The notes beneath the pieces are model-generated. The model searched no databases, was not told the DNA's origin, and saw nothing but the letters and a program-made list of their open reading frames with translations. DNA of 64,000 nucleotides from Closterium sp. Naga37s-1 (lineage: Eukaryota; Streptophyta; Zygnematophyceae; Desmidiales; Closteriaceae): positions 10,001 to 74,000 of the forward strand of contig CANJKZ010000549.1 of assembly GCA_947471745.1 (NCBI GenBank), given 5' to 3'. The position numbers were made by a program, and so were the translations under genes. Positions 54,501-64,000 of the stretch are shown one piece after another; positions within the stretch are counted from its first letter, which is position 1, and each line of letters opens with the position of its first letter.

Positions 54501-57500
54501 AGCATCAGCATCATATCAGCATCAGCATCAGCATCAGCATCAGCATCAGCATCAGCATCGTCTCAGCATCATCATCAGCATCATATCAGCATCAGCATCA
54601 GCATCAGCATCAGCATCAGCATCATATCAGAATCAGCATCAGCATCAGCATCAGCATCAGCATCAGCATCAAATCAGCATCAGCATCAGCATCAGCATCA
54701 TATCAGCATAAGCATCAGCATCAGCATCAGCATCATATCAGCATCAGCATCAGCATCGGCATCAGCACCATATCAGCATCAGCATCAGCATCAGCATCAG
54801 CATCAGGATCAGCATCAGCATCAGCATCAGCATCATATCAGCATCAGCATCAGCATCATATCAGCATCACCATCAGCATCAGCATCAGCATCATATAAGC
54901 ATCAGCATCAGCATCAGCATCATATCAGCATCAGCATCAGCATCATATCAGCATCAGCATCAGCATCAGCATCAGCATCATATCAGCATCAGTATCAGCA
55001 TCAGCATCAGCATCAGCATCAGCATCAGCATCAGCATCAGCATCAGCATCAGCATCATATCAGCATCAGCATCAGCATCAGCATCAGCATCAGCATCATA
55101 TCAGCATCAGCATCAGCATCATATCAGCATCAGCATCAGCATCAGCATCAGCATCAGCATCATATCAGCATTAGCATCAGCATCAGCATCAGCATCAGCA
55201 TCATATCAGCATCAGCATCAGCATCAGCATCAGCATCAGCATCAGCATCATATCAGCATCAGCATCAACATCATAACAGCATCAGCACCAGCATCAGCAT
55301 CATATCAGCATCAGCATCAGCATCAGCATCAGCATCAGCATCATCTCAGCATCATCATCAGCATCATATCAGCATCAGCATCAGCATCAGCATCAGCATC
55401 AGCATCATATCAGAATCAGCATCAGCATCAGCATCAGCATCAGCATCAGCATCAGCATCAAATCAGCATCAGCATCAGCATCAGCATCAGCATCAGCATT
55501 AGCATCAGCATCAGCATCATATCAGCATCAGCATCAGCATCAGCATCAGCATCAGCATCAGCATCAGCATCAACATCAGCATCAGCATCATATCAGCATC
55601 ACCATCAGCATCAGCATCAGCATCAGCATCACATCAGCATCATATCAGCATCAGCATCAGCATCACATCAGCATCACATCAGCATCATATCAGCATCAGC
55701 ATCAGCATCAGCATCAGCATCAACATCATAACAGCATCAGCACCAGCATCAGCATCATATCAGCATCAGCATCAGCATCAGCATCAGCATCAGCATCATC
55801 TCAGCATCATCATCAGCATCATATCAGCATCAGCATCAGCATCAGCATCATATCAGAATCAGCATCAGCATCAGCATCAGCATCAGCATCAAATCAGCAT
55901 CAGCATCAGCATCAGCATCAGCATCAGCATCAGCATCAGCATCAGCATTAGCATCAGCATCAGCATCATATCAGCATCAGCATCAGCATCAGCATCAGCA
56001 TCAGCATTAGCATCATCTCAGCATCAGCATCAGCATCAGCATCAGCATCAGCATCAGCATCAGCATCAACATCAGCATCAGCATCATATCAGCATCACCA
56101 TCAGCATCAGCATCAGCATCAGCATCAGCATCACATCAGCATCATATCAGCATCAGCATCAGCATCACATCAGCATCACATCAGCATCATATCAGCATCA
56201 GCATCAGCATCAGCATCAGCATCATATCAGCATCAGCATCAGCATCATATCAGCATCAGCATCAGCACCAGCATCAGCATCATCATCATATCAGCATCAG
56301 CATCAGCATCAGCATCAGCATCAGCATCAGCATCAGCATCAGCATCACATCAGCATCAGCATCAACATCAGCATCAGCATCATCATCAGCATCAGCATCA
56401 GCATCAGCATCAGCATCAGCATCATATCAGCATCAGCATCATATCAGCATCAGCATCATATCAGCATCAGCATCAGCTGTTTGAATCTATATATTATAGC
56501 ATGCGAACACTTGTGACTGTACACCAAGAGTGGTGTACAGTTGGGTTGGTTCAGGTCCTAGTTTTGGGTGTACTGCGGGTAGACACCCTAATTGGGGTGA
56601 ACCCAAATATCCTAGCTTAGACTTGGCTCCAACCTTGTTGGCCAAGTGGGGCAACCAACTTTGGTTGGTTGGCCACCATCCCACTAGGGTTGGTTGGATG
56701 GTCCTTCCTCCCACTAGCCTACTTGGTCTTGGTGTCTTATGTGCTAGGTTTGGTGTTCTTCTCCAACCTTCTCTTCCTTGTATATCCTTGTGCTCTCTTG
56801 AGCTAATGTTAACAATTCTTCCTCAAGTTTCCATAGCTCCTAGTTTCTTTCATCAGCATCAGCATCAGCATCATATCAGCATCAGCATCAGCATCAGCAT
56901 CAGGATCAGCATCAGCATCAATCATATCAGCATCAGCATCAGCATCAGCATCAGCATCAGCATCAGCATCAGCATGCATCTCACGCCTCTCCCTGCCTCT
57001 CGCCTCCTCCCTGGTTGCTCCCTTCTCACTCCCCTCAACCCATCCCCACCCCTGCCAGAGGTCCACATGGAGTCTGCTCTGCTTCGCCACTCCACCTCCT
57101 CGACCCGCGCCGGGTATGCACTCACCTCCACCCAAACGCACCAACCTCCCCCCGTATGCACCGAGCCCCACCCTTCCCATGACATGCCATGACCCCCACA
57201 TGCCCATTCACCCATCACCTGCCCAACCCTCTCTTACTGTCACTCTACTATGCTCCGACTGCTTCTCTCATAGTCACAACCACACTCTGCTCCTCTTTCC
57301 ATTCCGCCCTCCTCCTTCTGCTGCCCCTTCCTTTTGTCGGCCTGCTGTCCTCCGTCTCCTCCCCGTGATCAGCCCCCGACAGCAGTGAGATGCCAGTGCT
57401 GGATGCGCGGTCGCAGCACACACTCACGCGCCTCACCGGCTCTCCGCATGGCCGCATCGACTTCATGCTGCAGGTGGGGTCGGGGTAGGTGGGGCATGGG

Positions 57501-58989
57501 GCATGGTCCTAGTTCTGCCATGTGGCACTGGATATGCGGTCTCAGCCCACAGTCACGCGCCTCACAGCCTCTCCTAACGGCCGCATCAATCCACTTCATG
57601 CTGCACGTGGGGCTCGGGCCCTGGAGGACCGGGGGGGTGTGGGGGTCTTGGGGCGTTGTTGTGGTTGTGCTGTGTAGGTGACATGTGCTGTGCGCCATAC
57701 GGGGCATGCCGTTGCATCGCGTGCAGCCGCACGCACATCAGCCCCATCCCACTCTCCTTCCCCCTCCCCCGTCGCTCCATGCTCTGCTGCCCGCCAGGAC
57801 CCGTCCTTCCAGCACCAGTACCTGCAGGCCATGAGCTGCCACTTGTGAGTTGCAACTTGCCTTGCCTCGCCTCCTTCAATCTCAACCCCCCTTTCTCCTG
57901 CACGACTGCTGCCGTCTTTTTCTACCTTTGCCATTCTTCCTTCAACAAGCATTCTCCCCCGCTGCTGCTCGTGTCTCAGTGCCTGCCAATCACCTCACCG
58001 CCATCTGCCACTTTCCTCTTACCTCCCACATCCACCACCTCCCTTTCTTCCTCACGCTCGCCCCCCGTCCCAGTGATGCATGGATAGATAAGGACATAGC
58101 ACTGCTGGTCATCCGCCATCTCTACCGCCACGTGCCCCGCCAACCCCCTCCCATTCGCCCCCCACCGCCCCTGCACGCTCACTTCGACCCCTCCTCCCCC
58201 GCCCCCTCTCCCACTGCCACCAGCCCTCCCATCGACCCCTCGTTCTTCTCGCCTCCTCCCTCCCCCTCACGCCACCCCTTCTTCTCCTCCCTCTCTGCTG
58301 CCACCTCTGCTCTCTCCACACCTCGCTGCCTCTCTGCTGACCTCTCCTCCTACTCCTTTCCCTCCATCCTCCCCTCCCACCCGTCCTCCTCGCCCCTTCC
58401 TGCCACGCGACCCTTCTCACCTCTCTCAGCCCCCCCCACGCCCCATCATCTCCCGCCGGCATCGTACTCCACATCAGCACCGCCACCAGCACCCATCAAT
58501 GCTGCGACGACATCTTCCACCGCTCCCAACCCATCCGCAACCCACTCGGCCATGCCCTCGCGCCCGCCCCCTTTGAGTCAGCTGCGGGGGCACCAGCGCA
58601 GTGGCAGCAGCAGCAGCCTGCTGGGGCGGCTGTGTGACGCTGTGAGCCCTCTTGAGCATGCTGCTGCTGCTGAACGGCACGCGGGGAAGGTGGTACCTGG
58701 GGCAGGTGCTGCTGCTGGTGTTGGCAGTGGCGGTTTGCAGCAGCGGCAGAGAAGGCAGTGGAGGGAGGGGGGTATGCCGCATGGGAGGACGGCAGGGGGA
58801 GGGGAGGAGAGTCAGGGGAGGGTGAGCAAGGTGGGGGCAGTGTGGAGGTGTGTGAGGCGAGTGCAGGCACACATAGAGGAGGGGGAGGATGAGGGTGAGG
58901 AGGGGGAGGAGGAGGATGATGAGGAGGTGGCATTCACCTTCTCTAGTTCGAGGGCTGCTCAGTTGCTGCGAGTGCAGCTGCTGCTGTGA
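39541..58989 (+). CDS. SGR2: SGR2-type DDHD-domain phospholipase A1
   Basis: About 19 exons: 39541-40033, 40299-40399, 40557-41183, 41372-41530, 41699-41770, 41979-42122, 42321-42374, 42660-42830, 43023-43172, 43416-44210, 44385-46295, 46428-46503, 46705-46813, 46958-47051, 47199-47273, about 57061-57113, about 57383-57473, 57798-57844 and 58074-58989. This gives about 2,045 aa; Arabidopsis SGR2 is 933. Matches run in order: YAVYWEGEDRRVLRGLWF, RRWFQPSGLFAAR, VPVQHVVFMVHGVGQ, HDVLYYMSPAYCQTII, the lipase motif GHSLGS (exon 10), then the DDHD part VDTFFAVGSPLGLFLALRN, NIFHPHDPVAYR, LTGSPHGRIDFMLQ and DIALLVIRHLYRHVP. SGR2 acts at vacuolar/endomembranes in gravitropism; here that role is only inferred. 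The extra length is disordered sequence in exons 1, 3, 10, 11 and 19. Exon 11 (637 codons) could hide an unspliced intron at about 44470-44810. Exons 16-17 have two equally in-phase solutions. The exon 7 and 13 acceptors are NAGNAG. Confidence 0.9.
40745..40865 (+). repeat. Coding GAGAGG repeat in SGR2 exon 3
   Basis: A (GAGAGG)n-type stretch encodes alternating Arg/Glu with some Lys, probably a charged helix or disordered linker absent from the Arabidopsis protein. Confidence 0.7.
42539..42600 (+). pseudogene. Partial tandem copy of SGR2 exon 8 with its own acceptor
   Basis: The acceptor CCACCAG followed by the first 45 or so bases of exon 8 occurs twice, 121 bp apart (42539 and 42660). The upstream copy encodes VPVQHVVLMVHGVGQ, then diverges (QLLRRLKET) and lacks the rest of the exon. 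It sits in intron 7. It is either a non-functional duplication relic or an alternative start of exon 8. The downstream copy is the one that continues into homologous sequence. Confidence 0.75.
45318..45411 (+). repeat. Coding AGGCAC/AGGCAG repeat in SGR2 exon 11
   Basis: About eight 12-bp units encode an AEAQ tetrapeptide repeat within the disordered linker of exon 11. Confidence 0.85.
45478..45562 (+). repeat. Coding EGCEGRR heptapeptide repeat in SGR2 exon 11
   Basis: Four 21-bp units (GAGGGACGCAGGGAGGGTTGT-like) encode EGCEGRR in frame. The phase is kept, as expected for a repeat inside a true coding exon. Confidence 0.8.
47301..48290. repeat. 20-bp GTGAG-rich minisatellite at the start of SGR2 intron 15
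   Basis: About 49 copies of ATGTGAGGCGGTGAGAGGCT, nearly perfect apart from the first two and last few. It begins 27 bp after the exon 15 donor (CTG|GTGAGT). Each unit has two GTGAG words, so it resembles a string of about 98 splice-donor cores. Confidence 0.96.
48291..48365. other. Short unique spacer between two SGR2 intron arrays
   Basis: 75 bp of non-repeat intron sequence, with a short GTGTGTGTGT run, separating the 20-bp array from the CATCAG array. Confidence 0.6.
48366..56477. repeat. 8.1-kb CATCAG / CATAT array in SGR2 intron 15
   Basis: The hexamer CATCAG is repeated in runs of about 2 to 12, separated by CATCATAT interruptions. Rarer variants (CATCGG, CACCAT, AAGCAT, GGATCAG, AACATCATAAC) mark a larger order: the block CATCGGCATCAGCACCATAT recurs near 50001, 50680, 51834, 52432, 53053, 53632 and 54756, so spacing is about 580-680 bp or twice that. 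The array continues at 56853-56974 after an inserted solo LTR. It lies inside SGR2 intron 15. Reading frames through it (His-Gln, Ile-Ser or Ala-Ser repeats) are by-products. Confidence 0.96.
56478..56852. mobile_element. Probable solo LTR inserted in the CATCAG array
   Basis: A 375-bp unique sequence interrupts the hexamer array. It begins TGTTTGAATC and ends TTTCTTTCA (TG...CA) and is flanked on both sides by TCAGC, a 5-bp duplication that also keeps the hexamer phase. No coding sequence lies inside, so it looks like an LTR left by recombination between the two ends of an element. Near its left end is a perfect 10-bp hairpin (ACTGTACACC, loop AAGAGT, GGTGTACAGT; 56516-56541). It shares no evident sequence with the two copia LTRs above, so the family is unknown. 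As the array is itself repetitive, the flank match alone is weak evidence. Confidence 0.65.
56853..56974. repeat. Right remnant of the CATCAG array
   Basis: 122 bp of the same CATCAG/CATAT repeat, cut off from the main array by the solo LTR insertion. A pyrimidine-rich stretch and the probable exon 16 acceptor follow. Confidence 0.9.
57529..57612 (+). pseudogene. Decayed tandem copy of SGR2 exon 17
   Basis: About 129 bp downstream of exon 17 is a diverged copy. GGATATGCGGTCTCAGC corresponds to GGATGCGCGGTCGCAGC, and CACTTCATGCTGCACGTGGGG corresponds to the exon end plus donor. It has several substitutions and a small insertion that alters the frame, and the CAG|GT of the donor has become CAC|GT, so it is probably not spliced in. 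Confidence 0.75.
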
Positions 58990-59825
58990 TCATACACCAT
59001 GCCAGCGCCACACACCTGCTCCTTGTAGCGATTCATGTGAACTATACTGCTGCATTTGGGGTGTACCTATATACGAAGCTTGGATGCATTACATCCATAT
59101 TCGTTTCAATGCAGAGGCCTTTGCCTTTCCTCTTCCACTCTAGCCATGGCCATTACCGCACCTGCCCACCCACATTGGCAGATTATAAATCATCTCCACA
59201 ACTCGGCCACTGCCATCTCTGCAAAGGAAGAATGTGGCTTCGAATAACATTACATTATGTGAAAACTGGGGCCTAATTATGGCCAAACCAATCAGCATCC
59301 AACAGTTATGTGTCCAGCGCTTTCCAGCCTTGTGAAAGTGTAGACCGGGCACACGACACAAGGTCACACATGGATGTGTTTTCACTCCATGACAAAGACA
59401 TTCCCTGCAACCTTGCCACTGTGGCCACCCTCACAGCTCCACCTGCATCTGCTCACATTGGCACCTTGTGGTGGAGTGATTGATGGGCTTTGGGCACATC
59501 AGGCTACATTGCCAGATTACCGTAGCTGAAACAGTGACCCCCATCATCACTGGTAACGTGCTGCAATATTCCCTGCATAGGGGAACCATGAATGTTTTGA
59601 ATAATATTACAGTACAAAACGATTGTCCTGCACACTTGTCAGAAAGCCAGGCCCAGAGTTTGGCCTAACAAATCAGCATCCAATGTTTTTGTGTCCAAAA
59701 ATTTTCAGACTTGCCAATGTGGAGGCGGGGCAATCCTTGAGCACGCAAGGTGACAAACGATAATGTGGTTTCCATCAATAACGATGACACTCTTGGTGTT
59801 CCTCCCTCTGCGTGCCACGCCACGC
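58990..59825. other. Convergent 3' intergenic region with a diverged direct repeat
   Basis: 836 bp between the stops of two convergent genes, so it must hold both 3' UTRs. Two diverged copies of a roughly 200-bp sequence lie about 350 bp apart (about 59214-59380 and 59540-59760), sharing AATCAGCATCCAA, TGTGTCCA and CACAAGGT/GCAAGGTGACA words in the same order. They may be two copies of a short transposon or an old local duplication. No ORF of note. Confidence 0.5.
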
Positions 59826-62800
59826 TCACAGCTCCACCTGCTGCATGTCATCAGCCCCTGGGAAGCCATTGTTGCTGCCATTCCCCCCAGCACCACCCCA
59901 TGCGCCACTGCTTGTAAACCCTTGCACCGCTCCCTGTGCTCCCGGTGCAGCCTGAGCCCCCGGGGGCAGCATGGGAGGAGCAGCTGCCATGTACCCCTGC
60001 GCTGCCCACACGCCCTTGTGCTGCTGTGCCCCCCCACCTCCTTGCCCACCTGCTCTCTGCCCCGCCCTGCCTGCCCCCGCTGCTGCTCTCGGCGGTGCCC
60101 CCACCGCCATGCCTGGAGGTGCCAAGGACCCAGGCACAGGAGCATCAGGTGCTGCTCCCGATTCACCTGACCCACCACCTGGCACGGCATCCCCACCTGA
60201 TGACCCCACTCCATTACCCAGCCCTTCTGTGCTGCTCGCCTCACCCCCTGCAGCCGGGGCAGGGGTCATGACTGCCATGGGTGCAGCAGGCATGAAGAAC
60301 TTTGGTGGCCCCCCTGCTGCTGGCGCTGCTGCTCCAGCGGCAGCAGGCATGGGGCGTGGGATGGAGGGCAGCAGCGAGGCGGCAGGCGTGGGTGCAGGTG
60401 TGGCGCCCTTGTTGAATGTGTCCACGTACCTGTGCGCGTGGAGGGGGAGGAGGAACGTGGGAGGGGGTGTTGATGCGCGAGGTGAGTGGGAGATGAGTGG
60501 TAGAAAAAAAGACACACAGAAACACAAACTGGAAATAAGAGTCAGGTGCATGTCCCCTTGCCCCCTTTGCAGGGCAGCCAGGGCCACACTAGCAGAGCAG
60601 AGCATGGCAGAGGTCACAGAAAAGCAGAGAAAAAAGCAGGGGTGTCCACCTGGAGCGCACAGCACTGCGCCGCCCAAAGCTGCCAGCATATGCCAGTGGC
60701 GGGCCAGGCTTCGCTGCTGAGCTGGCCGGTGCTGACGTGGAATCAGCAGCTGGCGCAGGAGGAGCTGCTGACTGGACAGCTGGCGGTGCAGACGTAGCAG
60801 GCGGCGCACCGTCAGCAGCAGCAGCAGCAGCAGGGGTGGTGGCAGCAGGGTCAGCGGAGTTGGAGGTGGCGGGAGCGGCAGGGGCGAAGGCGAAGGCGGT
60901 GGGGGGCGGGGCGAGGGTGGTTTCCACGACCTCGTCCTCCTTGCCTCGCTCCACCCACCGCTTCAGCTTCTCGTTGAAGTAGAACGTGTTCTCCCCGCCC
61001 AGCTTCGCCTGCCATGTCAGGAAGGGGGGATAGGGAGCAGCAGCATGTCAAATGTGTGGGGAAGAGCAATAACTGAGAGACAGGAAGGTTGAAGTGAACG
61101 ACACAGCACGTAGTTACAAGCACAAGGATTTAGCATACACCTGCCATACCTCCCGTTCCCACAGCCCTCTTCACCCATCCCTTCCCCCCTCCCCTCTCAC
61201 CTGCTTCCCGGTTGCGCCTCCTCCCCCTGCGCTCCCAGCAGCAGAGCCGCCCCCCCAGAAGTAGCCAAAGAGGCGCCCCAGCCCCTTGCCCCCTGGCGCT
61301 GCTGGCGGCTTGCCTCCTCCGCCCTTGCTGCCCTTGGCCTGTAGAGGGTGGAGAGGAGGGGCGTTGGGTGCAGACACGAAAGGGAGCAGAGGAGGCTGAG
61401 GTGAGAAGGCACATGTCACCCGTACTGTGTTTGACCCACTGCTGCGGTGCCCAATGCTATGGTAAGGGGGAAATGATTGCATCATGACGTGGTGAGACGG
61501 GAGTGTCACCACATGGAGCATCATGCAACCGCGCATGAGTCATGTGACATGTATCATGGGTCATGCACCATGCATCATGTGGCAAGTGCCATGCATCATG
61601 CAACATGCATTAAGCATCCCCCGCATCTCACCGGCACGGCCTGCCCCATGTCAGGAGCGGAGGCGCTGCGCTTGTTGGACATGCCAGCGCCAGTAGCGAG
61701 CAGCCCCTCCACCGCCTCCTCTGTCACCAGCCCCATGGATGATGACGTGGCAAGCAGCGACGCTGACGAGGACGACGCTGACGGCCCACCCCCGCCACTC
61801 CCATCGCCGTTCGCTCCCGCCTTCCCACCCGCCCCAGTGAGTGTGGCATCAGCGCTCCCCTCGGCCATGTCCTGCGGGCTCACTTTGCTCGGGTGCCCGC
61901 CCAGCAGCCCAGCCAGGGAGAATCTGCTGCGCGGGGCCGCCTTCTTGGCGGCAGGTGCACCTGGGGCGGGTAGATCTGCAGCGGAGGCGGACTGGGAGCG
62001 CGGCACAAGGGCAGGCTGGGCCTGGGGCACAAAGTCAGCATCGCCCTCCCCACTGGGGGACTCCCTGATGGGTGTGAGGTGGCCCGACCCCCACCCCGCT
62101 GCACTGGGCGTGCCGTGCCACTCCGCGGCAAAGGCTGCCATGGAGAGAGGCTCGTCCTCCCTGATGGCTGGCGTCTGGGATGCAGCAGGCACCGCCTCCC
62201 CTGCCCTGCTGCTCGCCCCTCTTCCTGCTGCTGCTGCTGCTGTGTTGCTGTCCCCCATGGGTGTGCCGTAGGCCGGGGAGAGGGCGATGGGGGGCATGTC
62301 AGCAGCGGTGGCAGCAGGAGTGGAGGAGGAGGAGAGCGGAGTGCATGCAGCCGAGTCCGAGGTATCAGATAACACCTCAGCGGCTGCATCGTGCCACTCG
62401 CCCTCGCCCCCACCCTCCCTCTCACCCCCTTGCATCTCGCCTGCCCCTGTGCCTGTCTGCTGTTCCCCTTGCTCCTGCCCTCCTTGCGCTCCCACTCCAT
62501 ATCCATCACCCCACTGCTGCATCCCCACCTGCTCCTGCTGCGGCTGCTGCGGTTGCTCACCCCATGCCTGTGTCTCCTGAGACCAGCCTTGCTGTTGTTG
62601 CTGCTCATCCCATGCCTGCTGCTGCTCCGGCCAGGCTTGTTGCTGCTGCTGCTCCTGACCCCACTGCTGTTGTTGCTGCTGCTGCTCCTGACCCCACTGC
62701 TGTTGCTGCTGTTGCTGTTGCTGCTCCCACTCCTGCCATTGCTGCTGCTGCTGTTGCTGCTGCTGCTCCCATTGCTGCCACTGCTGCTGCTGATCTTGCT

Positions 62801-64000
62801 GGTAACCACCAGCAGCGTAACCACCATACTGCGGTGCAGCCAGCTCGCTCTGCTCCACCTGCCCTGCCTGCGCCACCCCCTGGCCCCACTCACTGCCACC
62901 AACTGCTGCCCCCTGCACTCCCCCACTCGCCCCTCCACTCCATGCACTGCCCTGCTCCCCTCCCAATCCTCCCTGTGGCCCCACTCCTGCTGCTGCCGCA
63001 CCAACCGCACCACCAGACCAGCCATCTGCCGCCCCACCACCACCAGCCATCGCAGCAGCAGCAGCACTGTAGCTGCCCGCCATACCGCCTTCAGAGGCAC
63101 CTGCATCCTGCCCCTCCACCAAACCTACCAGGTTCGGCCCGGACGCGCTGTGCAGGCCTGGGGACGATGTGGATGCAGGAATGGCGCGCTTGCCCAGACC
63201 CCACCACCCCCCTCCCCCTGTCGTACTAGCCTTCCCAGCCACCCCCAGGTTCGGCGCCGAACCAAACCGAGACGACTCTCCCAAGCTCGGCTTGCTACCA
63301 GCCCCTCCAGGCACAATGTCCCCCATGGCGCCTCCACCCAATGCCGATGCGACACCTGGCGCAAGAGGCGTAGCAGCAGGACCCCCACCGACAATCTTCC
63401 TGGCGCCTCTATCAAGGAAGCTCATGAGATCACCAAACACGCGTGCTGCTGCCACCCCACCTCCCCCTGCCCCCTGCACATGCACCTTCAGCCGCTCCTC
63501 CATCTGCTCCGCTGCTGCCCTCCACCCCTCCACCTCCGCCGCCACTCCCCGCCCCCTGCCGCCCGCCTTGAGCATCTTCAGCACCGCGCTACAGTACTTG
63601 AGGGCGGCGGCCGGGCGGCCTGCTTCGGCCAGCATGCCGGCATAAACAAGCTTGAAGGGCAGCAGGGGGAGCAGCACGAACTGCGGATTGCCAAGCACAA
63701 ACGCATACTCAAGCACCTCACTGCACTGAATGGCTTGCGCCGTCACAAACGTGCGCGGGTGCTTCAGATGATCCGTGCCTAGCAGGCACATGCGTGCAGA
63801 GGAGGAGAAGGGCTCTAAGCTGCCTGCTGCGACGAGGTAGCAGATGTGTGCTGCGGCCACGTCCCCCTTGAGGCGCCACAGGCAGTCGCCCAGGTGGGAG
63901 ATGACCCTCTCATCTCCACTCGTGCGCGTCGCTGCCATCAGCGCCACATTCTCCCTCCACTCCGCCACCATCGCCCTCACACCCTCGTCACTGCTCCCAC
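59826..64000 (-). CDS. SEC16: Sec16/MAIGO5-like COPII coat assembly protein, C-terminal part
   Basis: The model has four exons in the window (minus): 64000-61632 (open at the window edge, so the 5' end is missing), 61338-61201, 61008-60650 and 60429-59826, all in phase; the stop is at 59828. Sec16 organises ER exit sites by binding COPII coat subunits on the ER membrane. The first exon carries the end of the helical central domain: MVAEWRENVALMAA, VISHLGDCLWRLKGDVAAAH, CYLVAAGSLEPFSSSARMC, LGNPQFVLLPLLPFKLVYA and LAEAGRPAAALKYCSAVL. These match Arabidopsis MAG5 in order. A long disordered Gly/Ala/Pro part follows, with a Gln/Trp-rich stretch (about 62.55-62.80 kb). The conserved C-terminal motif KLGGENTFYFNEKLKRWVE leads to RYVDTFNKG and a Pro/Ala/Gly tail ending MQQVEL. 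The reading frame continues beyond base 64000. Confidence 0.93.
62560..62810 (-). repeat. CAG/CTG-rich coding repeat (poly-Gln) in Sec16
   Basis: Runs of CAG/CAA codons broken by TGG, GAG and GAA encode a Gln-rich, Trp-containing stretch of about 80 residues. The phase is intact. Such stretches promote condensate formation, which would suit an ER exit site scaffold, but that is an inference. Confidence 0.8.

Noticed and set aside
62180-63782. 350-460-codon plus-strand frames opposite Sec16
   Set aside because: Antisense shadows of the Gln/Gly/Ala-rich Sec16 exon, Leu/Pro runs only.
1-64000. Bacterial operon or phage-type defence system
   Set aside because: Genes have spliceosomal introns, plastid transit peptides and plant-type families, with no operons or bacterial ribosome-binding sites.

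Overview
This is nuclear DNA of a GC-rich, intron-rich green eukaryote. Five host genes have their closest recognisable relatives in land plants: a CBSX-type plastid protein, a cyanobacterial-type LpxB-like glycosyltransferase, RNASEH2B, an SGR2-type DDHD phospholipase and a Sec16/MAIGO5 coat protein. Introns are GT-AG, often GTGAG...CAG. Intact Ty1/copia retrotransposons and heavy satellite DNA fit a streptophyte alga or early land plant. A zygnematophyte such as Closterium is my best guess, but that is an inference.

Layout. 1-7.24 kb is a 173-bp tandem satellite with an 869-bp higher-order unit, interrupted by a Harbinger/Tourist-like MITE (476-1049). 7.24-21.87 kb is AT-richer intergenic DNA holding two copia elements, each with a 5-bp target duplication: element 1 (7421-14541, +) and element 2 (14959-21023, -). 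21.87-30.37 kb (-) is a CBSX gene of 8 exons. 30.89-34.73 kb (-) is the LpxB-like gene of 9 exons. A 321-bp divergent promoter region separates it from RNASEH2B (35.05-38.96 kb, +, 9 exons). SGR2 follows (39.54-58.99 kb, +, about 19 exons). The 3' end of a Sec16 gene (59.83 kb to beyond the window end, -) lies convergent to it.

For CBSX, the LpxB-like gene and RNASEH2B the exon models close exactly in phase, giving about 252, 686 and 300 aa. SGR2 (about 2,045 aa) has one ambiguous exon junction, and Sec16 is cut by the window edge.

The striking feature is that four of the five host genes carry tandem repeats in their introns, several of them seated on a splice site. A 24-bp unit copies the CBSX exon 2 splice donor six times. 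A 26-bp unit copies the LpxB-like exon 6 acceptor nine times. ATGGC pentamers run up to acceptors in CBSX and RNASEH2B, always in the sense orientation. A 20-bp GTGAG-bearing unit starts 27 bp after an SGR2 donor, and SGR2 exons 8 and 17 have partial tandem copies. Intron-filling arrays reach 5.6 kb (16-mer, CBSX), 1.1 kb (11-mer, RNASEH2B) and 8.1 kb (CATCAG, SGR2). The two C/T-rich arrays contain no GT or AG dinucleotide on the transcribed sense strand. They are also free of stop codons, which makes spurious ORFs of up to 2,400 codons. I read all of these as intronic repeats, not genes.
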